Assembly (NCBI GenBank): GCA_023417775.1
Contig: JAEZEJ010000031.1
Span: 23,422-87,421, forward strand
Length of the DNA stretch: 64,000 bases
From: Actinomycetes bacterium
GTDB taxonomy: Bacteria; Actinomycetota; Actinomycetes; Propionibacteriales; Nocardioidaceae
Direction: 5' to 3'
Shown here: in pieces, positions 44,490-52,098 of the stretch
Layout: each line of letters starts with the position of its first letter
Numbering within the stretch: the first letter of the stretch is position 1
The notes under the pieces: generated by a model
The model's database searches: none
What the model was told of the DNA's origin: nothing
Seen by the model: the letters and a program-made list of their open reading frames with translations, nothing else
Position numbers and translations under genes: made by a program

Positions 44490-44889
44490 GAGAGCAGGGC
44501 CTTTCGGTTCACACGGGAGATGCATCGAATCCTGCCACGTGGAGACGACAGGCAACCAGCGCGGGAGTCCTCGGACCCCTCGATCCACACCATCGAGGCG
44601 CCGTGACTTCGTCGGATTCTTGTCATCAGTATCTCTGTCGTCGTCGTAGTAGGCACTGTGGAAGTTGTGGAGAAGCGGTATTTGCGCTGGTCATGGCGCT
44701 GAGCGGGCCGTGGACGGTGTGTGGAGAGCCGCGTGGAGACGCCCCGAGAGGGTGTGGATGACGAGTCCTCGTCCACGGGCCGTTCACAGGAGTCGGGGAG
44801 AGGGTCCACGGACTGTCCACAGTTATGCACAGTGTTTTCCCCAGTTGTGAAAAGTGGTTGACGGGTCGAGTCCGCAGTAGTAAAGGCGG
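44490..44889. other. Chromosomal origin of replication (oriC) region
   Basis: This 400-bp gap between dnaN and the dnaA stop holds a dense set of DnaA-box-like 9-mers in both orientations: TGTGGAGAA (44666-44674), TGTGGAGAG (44720-44728), TGTGGATGA (44753-44761), CTGTCCACA (44813-44821) and TTATGCACA (44823-44831), plus weaker GTCCACG copies at about 44770-44810. The stretch 44831-44860 is AT-richer (GTTTTCCCC, TGTGAAAAG). The position and box density are those of actinobacterial oriC. Confidence 0.93.
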
Positions 44890-46371
44890 TCACGCCTGAC
44901 GCGCCTGTTGCTTGATGCGCGCGGTGAGCTCGGTGACCTGGTTGTAGACGGCGTGCTTCTCGGCCATGAGCTTGCGGATCTTGCGTTCGGCGTGCATCAC
45001 GGTCGTGTGGTCGCGGCCGCCGAACTCCTGGCCGATCTTCGGCAGCGACATGTCGGTGAGCTCGCGGCACAGGTACATGGCGATCTGGCGGGCGAGTACC
45101 AGGCTGCGCGAGCGATTCGTGCCGCACAGCTCATCGATCGTGAACTCGGTGTAGGTGGCGGTCTGCGCCATGATGACGCCGACGGTGATCTCGGGCTCCT
45201 CGCCCTCGGCGACCAGGTCCTTCAACACGATCTGCGCGAGCTGGAGGTCCACGGTGGTGCCGTTGAGGTTGGCGAAGGCGGTGGCCCGGATGAGCGCGCC
45301 CTCGAGCTCGCGGATATTGGTCTGCACCTTGCTGGCGATGAACTCCAGCACATCGGCGGGCGCGGTGAGCTTCTCGTTCGAGGCCTTCTTCCGCAAGATG
45401 GCGATGCGGGTCTCGAGATCCGGGGGGAGCATCTCGGTCTGGAGTCCCCAGGTGAAGCGGTTGCGGAGACGCTCTTCGAGGGTCTTGAGCTCCTGCGGCG
45501 GCCGGTCGGAGGTCATGACGATCTGCTTGTTCTCGTTGTGCAGAGCGTTGAAGGTGTGGAAGAACTCCTCCTGCGTCGACTCCTTGCGTTCGAGGAACTG
45601 GATGTCGTCGACGAGCAGGACGTCGATCTCGCGGTACTTGCGGCGCAGTGCGGGGGTGCGGTTCTCGCCGATCGCGTTGATGACGTCGTTGACGAACTCC
45701 TCGGAGCTCACGTACCGCACCCGCGAGGACGGGTAGAGGTTGAGCACATAGTGCCCGATGGCATGCAGCAGATGGGTCTTGCCGAGTCCGGAGTCGCCGT
45801 GGATGACCAGGGGGTTGTAGGCCTTGCCCGGAGCCTCTGCGGCGGCGACCGCGGCGGCGTGCGCGAAGCGATTGGACGAGCCGATGACGAAGTTCTCGAA
45901 CTGGTACCGCGGATTGAGCCGTGCCTCGGCGATGCTGCTGCGGTGCTGTTCCGAGCTGACCGGCCCCATCGCGGCCGGTCGGCTCACCCAGCTCGGGGTG
46001 AGCGCATCGCGCTCGGCCGGCTCGTCGGTGTCGTCCAGATCGTCGTCATCCTCGTCGATGAGGGTGGTGGTCTCTTTGTCGACTTGTGGATAAGTATCTA
46101 GATCATCGAGAACACTAGGATCGATCGTCACGACGAGGCGGGTATCGCGGCCGAGACGTGCAGTGAGCGCCTGTTCCAGCGCGGGGCGCACCCGGGACTC
46201 GAGCTGCGCGCGGGTCAGATCGTCCTGGACGGCGACGATGAGGAGTCCGTCATGGTGCGACAGTGCCTTGGCTCCGTAGACCCAGACTTTCGCCCCGGGC
46301 GACAACGTGGCGACGGCCCCGGCCCACACATCGTTCAGGTCCTGGTTCTGGCCGTGGTCCACATCGCTCAC
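44890..46371 (-). CDS. dnaA: Chromosomal replication initiator DnaA
   Basis: The AAA+ initiator, 493 residues from the GTG at 46371 (520 from the GTG at 46452). The former is preferred because SDVDHGQNQDLNDVWAGAV is where DnaA homology begins. Domain I is N-terminal, followed by an acidic linker. The AAA+ domain has Walker A GDSGLGKTHLLHA, Walker B VLLVDDIQFLE and sensor motifs. The C-terminal domain IV has the DnaA-box-binding GGRDHTTVMHAERKI. The linker region carries an AT-rich stretch with a DnaA box (46085-46093). Confidence 0.98.
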   Translation of the reverse strand: MSDVDHGQNQDLNDVWAGAVATLSPGAKVWVYGAKALSHHDGLLIVAVQDDLTRAQLESRVRPALEQALTARLGRDTRLVVTIDPSVLDDLDTYPQVDKETTTLIDEDDDDLDDTDEPAERDALTPSWVSRPAAMGPVSSEQHRSSIAEARLNPRYQFENFVIGSSNRFAHAAAVAAAEAPGKAYNPLVIHGDSGLGKTHLLHAIGHYVLNLYPSSRVRYVSSEEFVNDVINAIGENRTPALRRKYREIDVLLVDDIQFLERKESTQEEFFHTFNALHNENKQIVMTSDRPPQELKTLEERLRNRFTWGLQTEMLPPDLETRIAILRKKASNEKLTAPADVLEFIASKVQTNIRELEGALIRATAFANLNGTTVDLQLAQIVLKDLVAEGEEPEITVGVIMAQTATYTEFTIDELCGTNRSRSLVLARQIAMYLCRELTDMSLPKIGQEFGGRDHTTVMHAERKIRKLMAEKHAVYNQVTELTARIKQQARQA

Positions 46372-46753
46372 CGACGTCGCACTCCTCGTAGCTGGGGTCG
46401 TCCTGCCTGTGATGACGGGCGATCCGCCCGACTTGTTCACATACTTGTCCACAATCTGTGTATGACCGCCGCCCGTGGCGGGTCACTCCTGTGGAAAAGT
46501 CTCCTGGGACTCTAACCGCGTAGCCCTACGTCCCACAACCCGGGTTGAAGAAATCTGTGGACGCTTCGGCGTGTCGACTGGAAATCCGCGTCCGGCCCCC
46601 AGTAGAACGGGCCGGTTTGACCCGATTCTGGTGTGCCCCGTACCGTAGAGAGAGTCGACACGTGCGACTTCCGCCGCATGCCCACGAAGTAGACTTCGCG
46701 GGCGAGCGGTGGCCGTCGATCGCGGCCCACTACAGACGTCAAAGGAAAGACTC
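46372..46753. promoter_or_regulatory. dnaA-rpmH divergent regulatory region with DnaA boxes
   Basis: No separate gene is supported here. DnaA-box-like sequences are TTGTCCACA (46445-46453, consensus), TGTGGAAAA (46490-46498) and TGTGGACGC (46556-46564). They lie upstream of dnaA and suggest autoregulation or a second set of initiator sites. The rpmH promoter should lie in 46600-46740. Immediately before rpmH is AAAGGAAAGA, its ribosome-binding site. Confidence 0.7.
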
Positions 46754-46891
46754 GTGAGCAAGCGCACCTTCCAGCCCAACAACCGCCGTCGTGCCAAGAA
46801 GCACGGCTTCCGTCTCCGCATGCGCACGCGTGCCGGCCGCGCGATCCTGTCCTCGCGCCGTCGCAAGGGCCGCGCCAACCTCTCCGCCTGA
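46754..46891 (+). CDS. rpmH: 50S ribosomal protein L34
   Basis: This 45-residue, highly basic protein has the L34 signature KRTFQPNNRRRAKKHGFRLR and ends in GRANLSA. The GTG start follows AAAGGAAAGA. It begins the conserved rpmH-rnpA-yidD-yidC-jag-rsmG-parAB run. Confidence 0.99.
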   Translation: MSKRTFQPNNRRRAKKHGFRLRMRTRAGRAILSSRRRKGRANLSA

Positions 46892-46896
46892 TCCAC

Positions 46897-47244
46897 GTGC
46901 TCGCGCGTGCTCATCGCATGCGCGACGGTGATGCGTTCCGCCACGTGATCCGTCGCGGACGCAAGGGCGCCTCGGCCGCGCTCGTCGTGCATGCGCTGGT
47001 GCCTACGGAACCGACGGATTCGTCCGTCGGTTTCGTCGTCAGCAAGGCTGTGGGGGGCGCGGTGCAGCGCAATCAGGTCAAACGACGCCTGCGACACCTC
47101 ATGCGTGAGCGCGTGGCGGAGTTCAGCGTTCCCCAGTGGATCGTCGTCAGGGCGCTTCCGCCGGCGGCCACGGCGAGCTCGGAGGAGCTCGGCGTGCAGC
47201 TGGACCGGGCCCTGACGCGTGCGATGGAGAGGACCGCTCGATGA
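46897..47244 (+). CDS. rnpA: Ribonuclease P protein component
   Basis: The 115-residue protein subunit that helps RNase P process tRNA 5' ends. It has VGFVVSKAVGGAVQRNQVKRRLRHLMRE, the RNR-containing family motif in the form QRNQVKRRLRH. The GTG start at 46897 lies five bases after the rpmH stop. The stop overlaps the ATG of yidD (ATGA). Confidence 0.97.
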   Translation: MLARAHRMRDGDAFRHVIRRGRKGASAALVVHALVPTEPTDSSVGFVVSKAVGGAVQRNQVKRRLRHLMRERVAEFSVPQWIVVRALPPAATASSEELGVQLDRALTRAMERTAR

Positions 47245-47504
47245 GGTGGCTGCTGATGACGTTGCTGCGCGCCTATCGCGCCGTGATCAGCCCGTTGTAC
47301 GGCGAGACCTGCCGGTTCTATCCGAGTTGCTCGGCCTATGCGCTGGAGGCTGTGGATCGGCACGGTGCGGTCCGCGGCAGCTGGCTGGCTGTCCGGCGGC
47401 TGGCGCGGTGCCACCCCTGGACGTCTGGCGGCGTCGATCTCGTACCCCCAACGACGACGCGATCGGCGGCGTCGGCTCAAGGAGAAGCATGTTCGACTTC
47501 CTAG
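47241..47504 (+). CDS. yidD: Membrane protein insertion efficiency factor YidD
   Basis: An 87-residue protein with the family core YRAVISPLYGETCRFYPSCSAYALEAVDRHG and RLARCHPW, including the conserved cysteines. It is associated with membrane insertion by YidC. The ATG overlaps the rnpA stop and the end overlaps the yidC start by 16 bp. Confidence 0.96.
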   Translation: MRWLLMTLLRAYRAVISPLYGETCRFYPSCSAYALEAVDRHGAVRGSWLAVRRLARCHPWTSGGVDLVPPTTTRSAASAQGEACSTS

Positions 47505-48631
47505 GTTCGATCTTCAACGCGATCATGACGCCGCTCTACTATGCGGTGTCGGGCGTCGTGCTGGCGTGGCATGAGCTGTTCTCGCTCTTCCTCGACTCGA
47601 AGAGCGGGTGGTCGTGGGCGTTGTCGATCGTCGGTCTGACGGTGACGATCCGTGCCTTGTTGATTCCCTTGTTCGTGCGTCAGATCAAGTCGAGTCGCAA
47701 TATGCAGCTGCTGCAACCGCAGCTCAAAGAGCTGCGCGAGAAGTACGGGCACGATCGAGAGCGCTTCGCCCAGGAGCAGATGAAGCTGTTCAAGGACAGC
47801 GGCACGAATCCCTTCTCCTCCTGCATGCCGCTGTTGCTGCAGATGCCGATCTTCCTGTCGCTCTTCCGGGTCATCAATGAGGCCTCCCGTAAGGGAGCCG
47901 ATGGTGCGCTCGGATTCCTGAGTGAGGATCATGCCCGCGATCTCCAGAACGCCGAGTGGCTCGGCGGCCGGATCGCCGACACCTTCCTGACGAGCGACCA
48001 CCTCGAGACCAAGATCATCGCGCTGGTGATGGTCGTGATGATGAGCGCGACGCAGTTCTTCACCCAGCGCCAGCTGATGGCCAAGAACATGCCGCCCGAG
48101 GCACTCAACGGTCCCTTCGCGCAACAGCAGAAGATGCTGCTCTATGTCCTTCCGATCGTCTTCGCCGTATCCGGCGTGTACTTCCCGCTCGGCGTGCTGG
48201 TCTACTGGACGACCTCGAACCTGTGGACGATGGGCCAGCAGTTCTACGTGATCCGCAACAACCCTGCCCCGGGTACAGAGGCCTTCCGCGCCAAGCAGGA
48301 GCGCGATCGCCGCAGGGGCAAGGAGCCGCAGATCGATCCGGCGGCAGCCGCGGCGGAGGAGCGCAAGAAGATCGCCCGGGAGGCGGCCGTCCGGCGTCAG
48401 CAGCCGAAGAAGCAGTCCCGCAATCAGCGCAAGGGCGGGCAGCAGCCGAAGGGCGTGGATCCTCAGCAGAGCGCGAAGCCGGAGTCGACGGAGCCCGGCA
48501 AGCCCGAGTCGGCGAAGCCGGATGCCGGCGAGGATGCCGCCGGTGGCGCTATCACGCCGAAGAAGAGCGGTAAGCCGAAGAACTCCCCCTCCAAGGGATC
48601 CAGCCAGGGCAAGAAGAAGCCCTCGAAGTGA
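47489..48631 (+). CDS. yidC: Membrane protein insertase YidC
   Basis: This 380-residue insertase has about five membrane segments, the SRNMQLLQPQLKELREKYG cytoplasmic loop and PLLLQMPIFLSLFRVI core. The C-terminal about 100 residues are very basic, Lys/Gln/Ala-rich and likely contact the ribosome, as in other actinobacterial YidC. The ATG at 47489 has GGAG six bases upstream and overlaps yidD. Confidence 0.97.
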   Translation: MFDFLGSIFNAIMTPLYYAVSGVVLAWHELFSLFLDSKSGWSWALSIVGLTVTIRALLIPLFVRQIKSSRNMQLLQPQLKELREKYGHDRERFAQEQMKLFKDSGTNPFSSCMPLLLQMPIFLSLFRVINEASRKGADGALGFLSEDHARDLQNAEWLGGRIADTFLTSDHLETKIIALVMVVMMSATQFFTQRQLMAKNMPPEALNGPFAQQQKMLLYVLPIVFAVSGVYFPLGVLVYWTTSNLWTMGQQFYVIRNNPAPGTEAFRAKQERDRRRGKEPQIDPAAAAAEERKKIAREAAVRRQQPKKQSRNQRKGGQQPKGVDPQQSAKPESTEPGKPESAKPDAGEDAAGGAITPKKSGKPKNSPSKGSSQGKKKPSK

Positions 48632-48644
48632 TGGAGATGCCGAG

Positions 48645-49124
48645 ATGACTGATGCGGATCTGGAACGTGAAGGCGATATCGCCGCGGACTTCCTCGAGGA
48701 GCTGCTCGACATCGCCGACCTCGACGGAGATATCGATATCGACGTCGACGGTGACCGAGCGGCGGTCGAGATCATCGGTGGCTCGGTCGGACATCTGGTC
48801 GGCCGCGATGGTGAGGTGCTCGATGCGCTGCAGGAGCTCACGCGGCTGGCCGTGTACCGGGAGACCGGGGAGCGCAGCAGGCTGATGCTGGATGTGGGCG
48901 GACATCGCGCGGGCCGACGGGCCGAGCTGGTGTCGATCGCCGAGGCGGCCATCGCCGAGGTCCGGGACGGCACCGAGTCCGTCGCACTGGACCCGATGAC
49001 GCCGTTCGAGCGCAAGGTCGTCCACGATGCGGTGGCCGAGGCCGGCTTGAACAGTTCCTCCGATGGCGCGGGTCCGGGTCGGCACGTGGTGATTTCCGCT
49101 GCGCTGGTCGCGGCTGATGAGTGA
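48645..49124 (+). CDS. jag: R3H/KH-domain RNA-binding protein Jag
   Basis: This 159-residue protein has a KH-like domain with IIGGSVGHLVGRDGEVLDALQEL and an R3H domain with RSRLMLDVGGHRAGRRAEL and PMTPFERKVVHDAV. It is the usual gene after yidC. GGAG precedes the ATG at 48645. The stop lies within the start of rsmG. Confidence 0.94.
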   Translation: MTDADLEREGDIAADFLEELLDIADLDGDIDIDVDGDRAAVEIIGGSVGHLVGRDGEVLDALQELTRLAVYRETGERSRLMLDVGGHRAGRRAELVSIAEAAIAEVRDGTESVALDPMTPFERKVVHDAVAEAGLNSSSDGAGPGRHVVISAALVAADE

Positions 49125-49752
49125 CGAAGCCACACCCGAGCTCGTTTCACGTGAAACAGCCCTGGATCGATACTTCGGTGATCGTCGAGAGCTGATCGAG
49201 CGGTATGCCGACTTCCTGTCGACGGCGGGAGTCGAGCGGGGGATGATCGGGCCGCGGGAGGCCCCGCGGCTGTGGGATCGCCATCTCTGGAACTGTGCGG
49301 TCGTGACCCCGCGGATCCCCGCGGACGCGCGGGCCGCGGACGTCGGGACGGGTGCGGGGCTACCAGGACTCGTCTGGGCGATCGCCCGCCCCGATATCGA
49401 GATCACCCTCATCGAGCCGTTGCTGAGACGCACCCGATTTCTGGACGAGGCGGTGACGACCATGGGATTGGACAACGTCATCGTCGATCGCCGCCGGGCG
49501 GAGGATGTCGAGGAGGTCTTCGACGTCGTGACGGCCCGAGCGGTAGCCGCCTTGGACAAGCTCGGCCGTTGGTGTCTTCCTCTGGTGAAGCCGGGGGGAG
49601 TTCTGCTGGCCCTGAAGGGCAGCAGTGCTGCTGACGAGATGGCCGCTGCGCGCGCCGAACTCGTCCGGCTCGGCGCTCGCACTATGGTGGTGGAGACCTA
49701 TGGTAGTGACGTCGTCGACGTGCCCACGACCGTGGTGGAGGTGACCAGATGA
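49117..49752 (+). CDS. rsmG: 16S rRNA (guanine-N7) methyltransferase RsmG
   Basis: A 211-residue SAM-dependent methyltransferase that modifies G527 of 16S rRNA (E. coli numbering). It has DRHLWNCAVV, the SAM motif VGTGAGLPGLVWAIARP, and TARAVAALDKLGRWCLPLVKPGG. The start overlaps jag by 8 bp. The N-terminal coding sequence includes a parS site (49143-49158, read as VSRET). Confidence 0.96.
   Translation: MSDEATPELVSRETALDRYFGDRRELIERYADFLSTAGVERGMIGPREAPRLWDRHLWNCAVVTPRIPADARAADVGTGAGLPGLVWAIARPDIEITLIEPLLRRTRFLDEAVTTMGLDNVIVDRRRAEDVEEVFDVVTARAVAALDKLGRWCLPLVKPGGVLLALKGSSAADEMAAARAELVRLGARTMVVETYGSDVVDVPTTVVEVTR
49143..49158. other. parS centromere-like site 1
   Basis: CGTTTCACGTGAAACA matches the ParB-binding consensus TGTTTCACGTGAAACA at 15 of 16 positions. 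It lies in the first codons of rsmG. Confidence 0.93.
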
Positions 49753-49880
49753 CCGATTCGACACCGCTCGGGTGGCCGGCCGGGGAGGGGTCCCCCATGA
49801 CCGCTCTCGCCGACCGCGACGCAGATCTGCGAGTGGAGCCGGTCGGATGGATGGTTCCACGTGAAACAGCGAAGGAATGA
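49749..49880 (+). CDS. Possible 43-residue coupled ORF between rsmG and parA
   Basis: It starts at an ATGA overlapping the rsmG stop and ends with a TGA overlapping an ATG at 49877 upstream of parA, so it is coupled at both ends. It ends ...WMVPRETAKE, with the VPRET encoded by a parS site. In mycobacterial ParA the N-terminal extension contains a similar parS-encoded VSRET, in frame with ParA. Here it is in another frame (offset by 2), so it may be a split-off or decayed ParA extension. No other domain is seen. Confidence 0.45.
   Translation: MTDSTPLGWPAGEGSPMTALADRDADLRVEPVGWMVPRETAKE
49853..49868. other. parS centromere-like site 2
   Basis: GGTTCCACGTGAAACA matches the parS consensus at 14 of 16 positions. 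It lies 710 bp from site 1 and just before parA, within the small ORF. Confidence 0.88.
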
Positions 49881-49882
49881 CG

Positions 49883-50809
49883 ATGGAGCAAACGCCGACC
49901 GCTGCCGACTTCGCGCGCCCGGACTTCGAGGATGACGCTTCGACACCGCTGGCGACCCAGGCTCGTGATCACGTCGACTTGATGGAGCGGCTCTCGACCG
50001 TGGGGGACTTCGGCACCCCGACGAAGGCGCGGGTCTTCGTGGTCGCCAACCAGAAGGGCGGGGTCGGCAAGACCACCACCTCGGTGAATATCGCCGCCGC
50101 GATGGCGCTGCGCGGGCTATCGGTGCTGCTCATCGATCTGGACCCGCAGGGCAATGCCTCGACGGCCACCAATATCGACCATGGCAGCGGCACGCCCGGC
50201 ACCTACGAAGTACTGCTCGACGGCATGGCGATCGACGCCGCCGTTCAGCAGGCCCCCGACATCCCGAATCTCTCAGTCGTCCCGGCGACGATCGATCTGG
50301 CGGGTGCAGAGATCGAACTGGTCTCGCTCGTCAGCCGGGAGCAGCGGCTCCGTCAGGCGATCGACACCTATGTGCAGACCCACGATGTCGACTATGTCTT
50401 CATCGACTGCCCGCCCTCGCTCGGTCTCTTGACCGTGAATGCGATGGCGGCGGCGCGCGAGGTGCTCATCCCGATCCAGTGCGAGTACTACGCCCTCGAA
50501 GGACTCAGCCAGCTGTTGCGCAATATCGAGCTGGTCCAGCGGCACCTCAACCCCGATCTCGATGTCACGACCGTGTTGTTGACGATGCACGACGCGCGCA
50601 CCAATCTATCGGCGAGCGTGGCCGCGGAGGTGCGGCAGCACTTCGGTGACCGCGTGCTGCAGACGGCGATCCCGCGCTCGGTGAAGATCAGCGAGGCCCC
50701 CGGCTATCAGCAGACCATCCTCACCTACGATCCGACGTCGACCGGGGCGCTGTCCTATCTGGAGGCCGCGCGGGAGATGACGACGCACTACCCGCAGAAG
50801 GAGCAGTGA
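49883..50809 (+). CDS. parA: Chromosome-partitioning ATPase ParA (Soj)
   Basis: This 308-residue Walker-type ATPase moves ParB-parS complexes. It has the deviant Walker A KGGVGKTTTSVN, VLLIDLDPQGNAS and the motif YVFIDCPPSLGLLTVNAM. The ATG at 49883 has GAAGGA at a six-base spacing; the ATG at 49877 touches that site and is less likely. Its stop overlaps the parB start region. Confidence 0.97.
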   Translation: MEQTPTAADFARPDFEDDASTPLATQARDHVDLMERLSTVGDFGTPTKARVFVVANQKGGVGKTTTSVNIAAAMALRGLSVLLIDLDPQGNASTATNIDHGSGTPGTYEVLLDGMAIDAAVQQAPDIPNLSVVPATIDLAGAEIELVSLVSREQRLRQAIDTYVQTHDVDYVFIDCPPSLGLLTVNAMAAAREVLIPIQCEYYALEGLSQLLRNIELVQRHLNPDLDVTTVLLTMHDARTNLSASVAAEVRQHFGDRVLQTAIPRSVKISEAPGYQQTILTYDPTSTGALSYLEAAREMTTHYPQKEQ

Positions 50810-51693
50810 TGGTGACGCGACCTGGACTGGGACGAGGGCTGGAGGCGTTGATCCCGACGTCCTCGGCGGCGGCGCAGCGTGAGGGACTCGCCGAGGTCGA
50901 GGGTGCGCGCTTCGCGGAGATCCCAGTAGCGGCGATCCAGCCGAATCCGAAGCAGCCCCGCACCGTCTTCGACGAGGACGACATGACCGAGCTGGTGCAT
51001 TCGATCCGCGAAGTGGGTCTGCTCCAGCCGATCGTCGTACGTGAGCTCGGCGATGACACGTACGAGTTGATCATGGGCGAGCGTCGCTGGCGGGCCCACC
51101 AGAAGGCGGAGCTGGACACGATCGCGGCGATCGTCCGGCAGACCACCGATGAGGACCTGCTCCGGGACGCGCTGCTGGAGAACCTGCACCGATCGCAGCT
51201 CAATCCGTTGGAGGAGGCGGCCGCCTACCAGCAGCTGCTGGAGGACTTCGGCTGCACGCACGATGAACTGTCCGATCGGATCGGGCGCTCGCGTCCGCAG
51301 ATCACCAACACCATCCGGCTGCTGAAGCTCTCCCCGGAGGTACAGCGCCGGGTGGCGGCCGGAGTGCTGTCGGCAGGACACGCACGGGCTCTGCTGTCGG
51401 TGTCGAATCCCCACGTACAGGATCGGTTGGCGCAGAGGGTCGTCGCCGAGGGGATATCGGTGCGTGCGCTGGAGGAGATCGTGCGCTTCGGCGAGGAGGA
51501 CTCCACGCCCGCCGCACGAAAGCTGAGCACGCGGCCGACCTCGCCGAAGGTGGCCGAGCTGTCGAATCGGCTGTCGGACCACTTCGATACACGGGTGAAG
51601 GTGCAGCTGGGTAAGTCGAAGGGCAAGATCAGCATCGACTTCGCGACCATCGATGACCTGGAGCGTATCGTCGGGCTCATCAACCCTGAATAA
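50809..51693 (+). CDS. parB: Chromosome-partitioning protein ParB (Spo0J)
   Basis: A 294-residue CTPase/DNA-binding protein that binds parS and spreads along DNA. It has the box IMGERRWRAHQKA, ALLENLHRSQLNPLEEAAAYQ, and the helix-turn-helix DELSDRIGRSRPQITNTIRLL. The C-terminal dimerisation region is Lys-rich (KVQLGKSKGKISIDF). The ATG at 50809 has GGAG six bases upstream. Confidence 0.97.
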   Translation: MVTRPGLGRGLEALIPTSSAAAQREGLAEVEGARFAEIPVAAIQPNPKQPRTVFDEDDMTELVHSIREVGLLQPIVVRELGDDTYELIMGERRWRAHQKAELDTIAAIVRQTTDEDLLRDALLENLHRSQLNPLEEAAAYQQLLEDFGCTHDELSDRIGRSRPQITNTIRLLKLSPEVQRRVAAGVLSAGHARALLSVSNPHVQDRLAQRVVAEGISVRALEEIVRFGEEDSTPAARKLSTRPTSPKVAELSNRLSDHFDTRVKVQLGKSKGKISIDFATIDDLERIVGLINPE

Positions 51694-51701
51694 GTCGACA
51701 A

Positions 51702-51747
51702 ATAGATAAAGCCCCTTGTAGATTGATCTACAAAGGGCTTTATCTAT
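51702..51747. terminator. Strong bidirectional terminator between parB and trxA
   Basis: Two 22-bp arms (51702-51723 and 51726-51747) form an almost perfect inverted repeat with one mismatch and a two-base loop. On both strands a GCCC...GGGC stem is followed by TTTATCTAT. It lies 8 bp after the parB stop and 6 bp before the trxA stop, so it should end both convergent transcripts. It is strikingly AT-rich for this chromosome. Confidence 0.9.
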
Positions 51748-51753
51748 GTACGG

Positions 51754-52080
51754 TCAGGAGACGTAGTCGCTGATCTCCGAGAGGATGGCCGACTTCGGGC
51801 GGGCGCCCACGATCGACCGGACGACCTCGCCGTTCTGGTAGAGGTTGATCGTCGGCAGGCCGGTGACGCGGTACTGGGCCGGCGTGACCGGGTTCGCGTC
51901 GGCGTCCATCTTCACGACGGTCAGCGAGCCCTCGTGCTCCTTGGCGATCTCCTCGAGGATGGGCGAGACCTGGCGGCACGGGCCGCACCAGGAGGCCCAG
52001 AAGTCGACGAGGACCGGTCCATCGGCCTTGAGGACCTTCTCCTCGAAATCAGCGTCGGTGACTGCGGCGATGTCTGCCAT
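51754..52080 (-). CDS. trxA: Thioredoxin
   Basis: A 108-residue thioredoxin with the active site WCGPCR (Cys32, Cys35) in VLVDFWASWCGPCR, and later cis-Pro region GLPTINLYQNGE. It reduces protein disulfides and is reduced by the reductase encoded upstream, 18 bp away. Confidence 0.98.
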   Translation of the reverse strand: MADIAAVTDADFEEKVLKADGPVLVDFWASWCGPCRQVSPILEEIAKEHEGSLTVVKMDADANPVTPAQYRVTGLPTINLYQNGEVVRSIVGARPKSAILSEISDYVS

Positions 52081-52098
52081 GGGATGCTCCTTCGGTTG

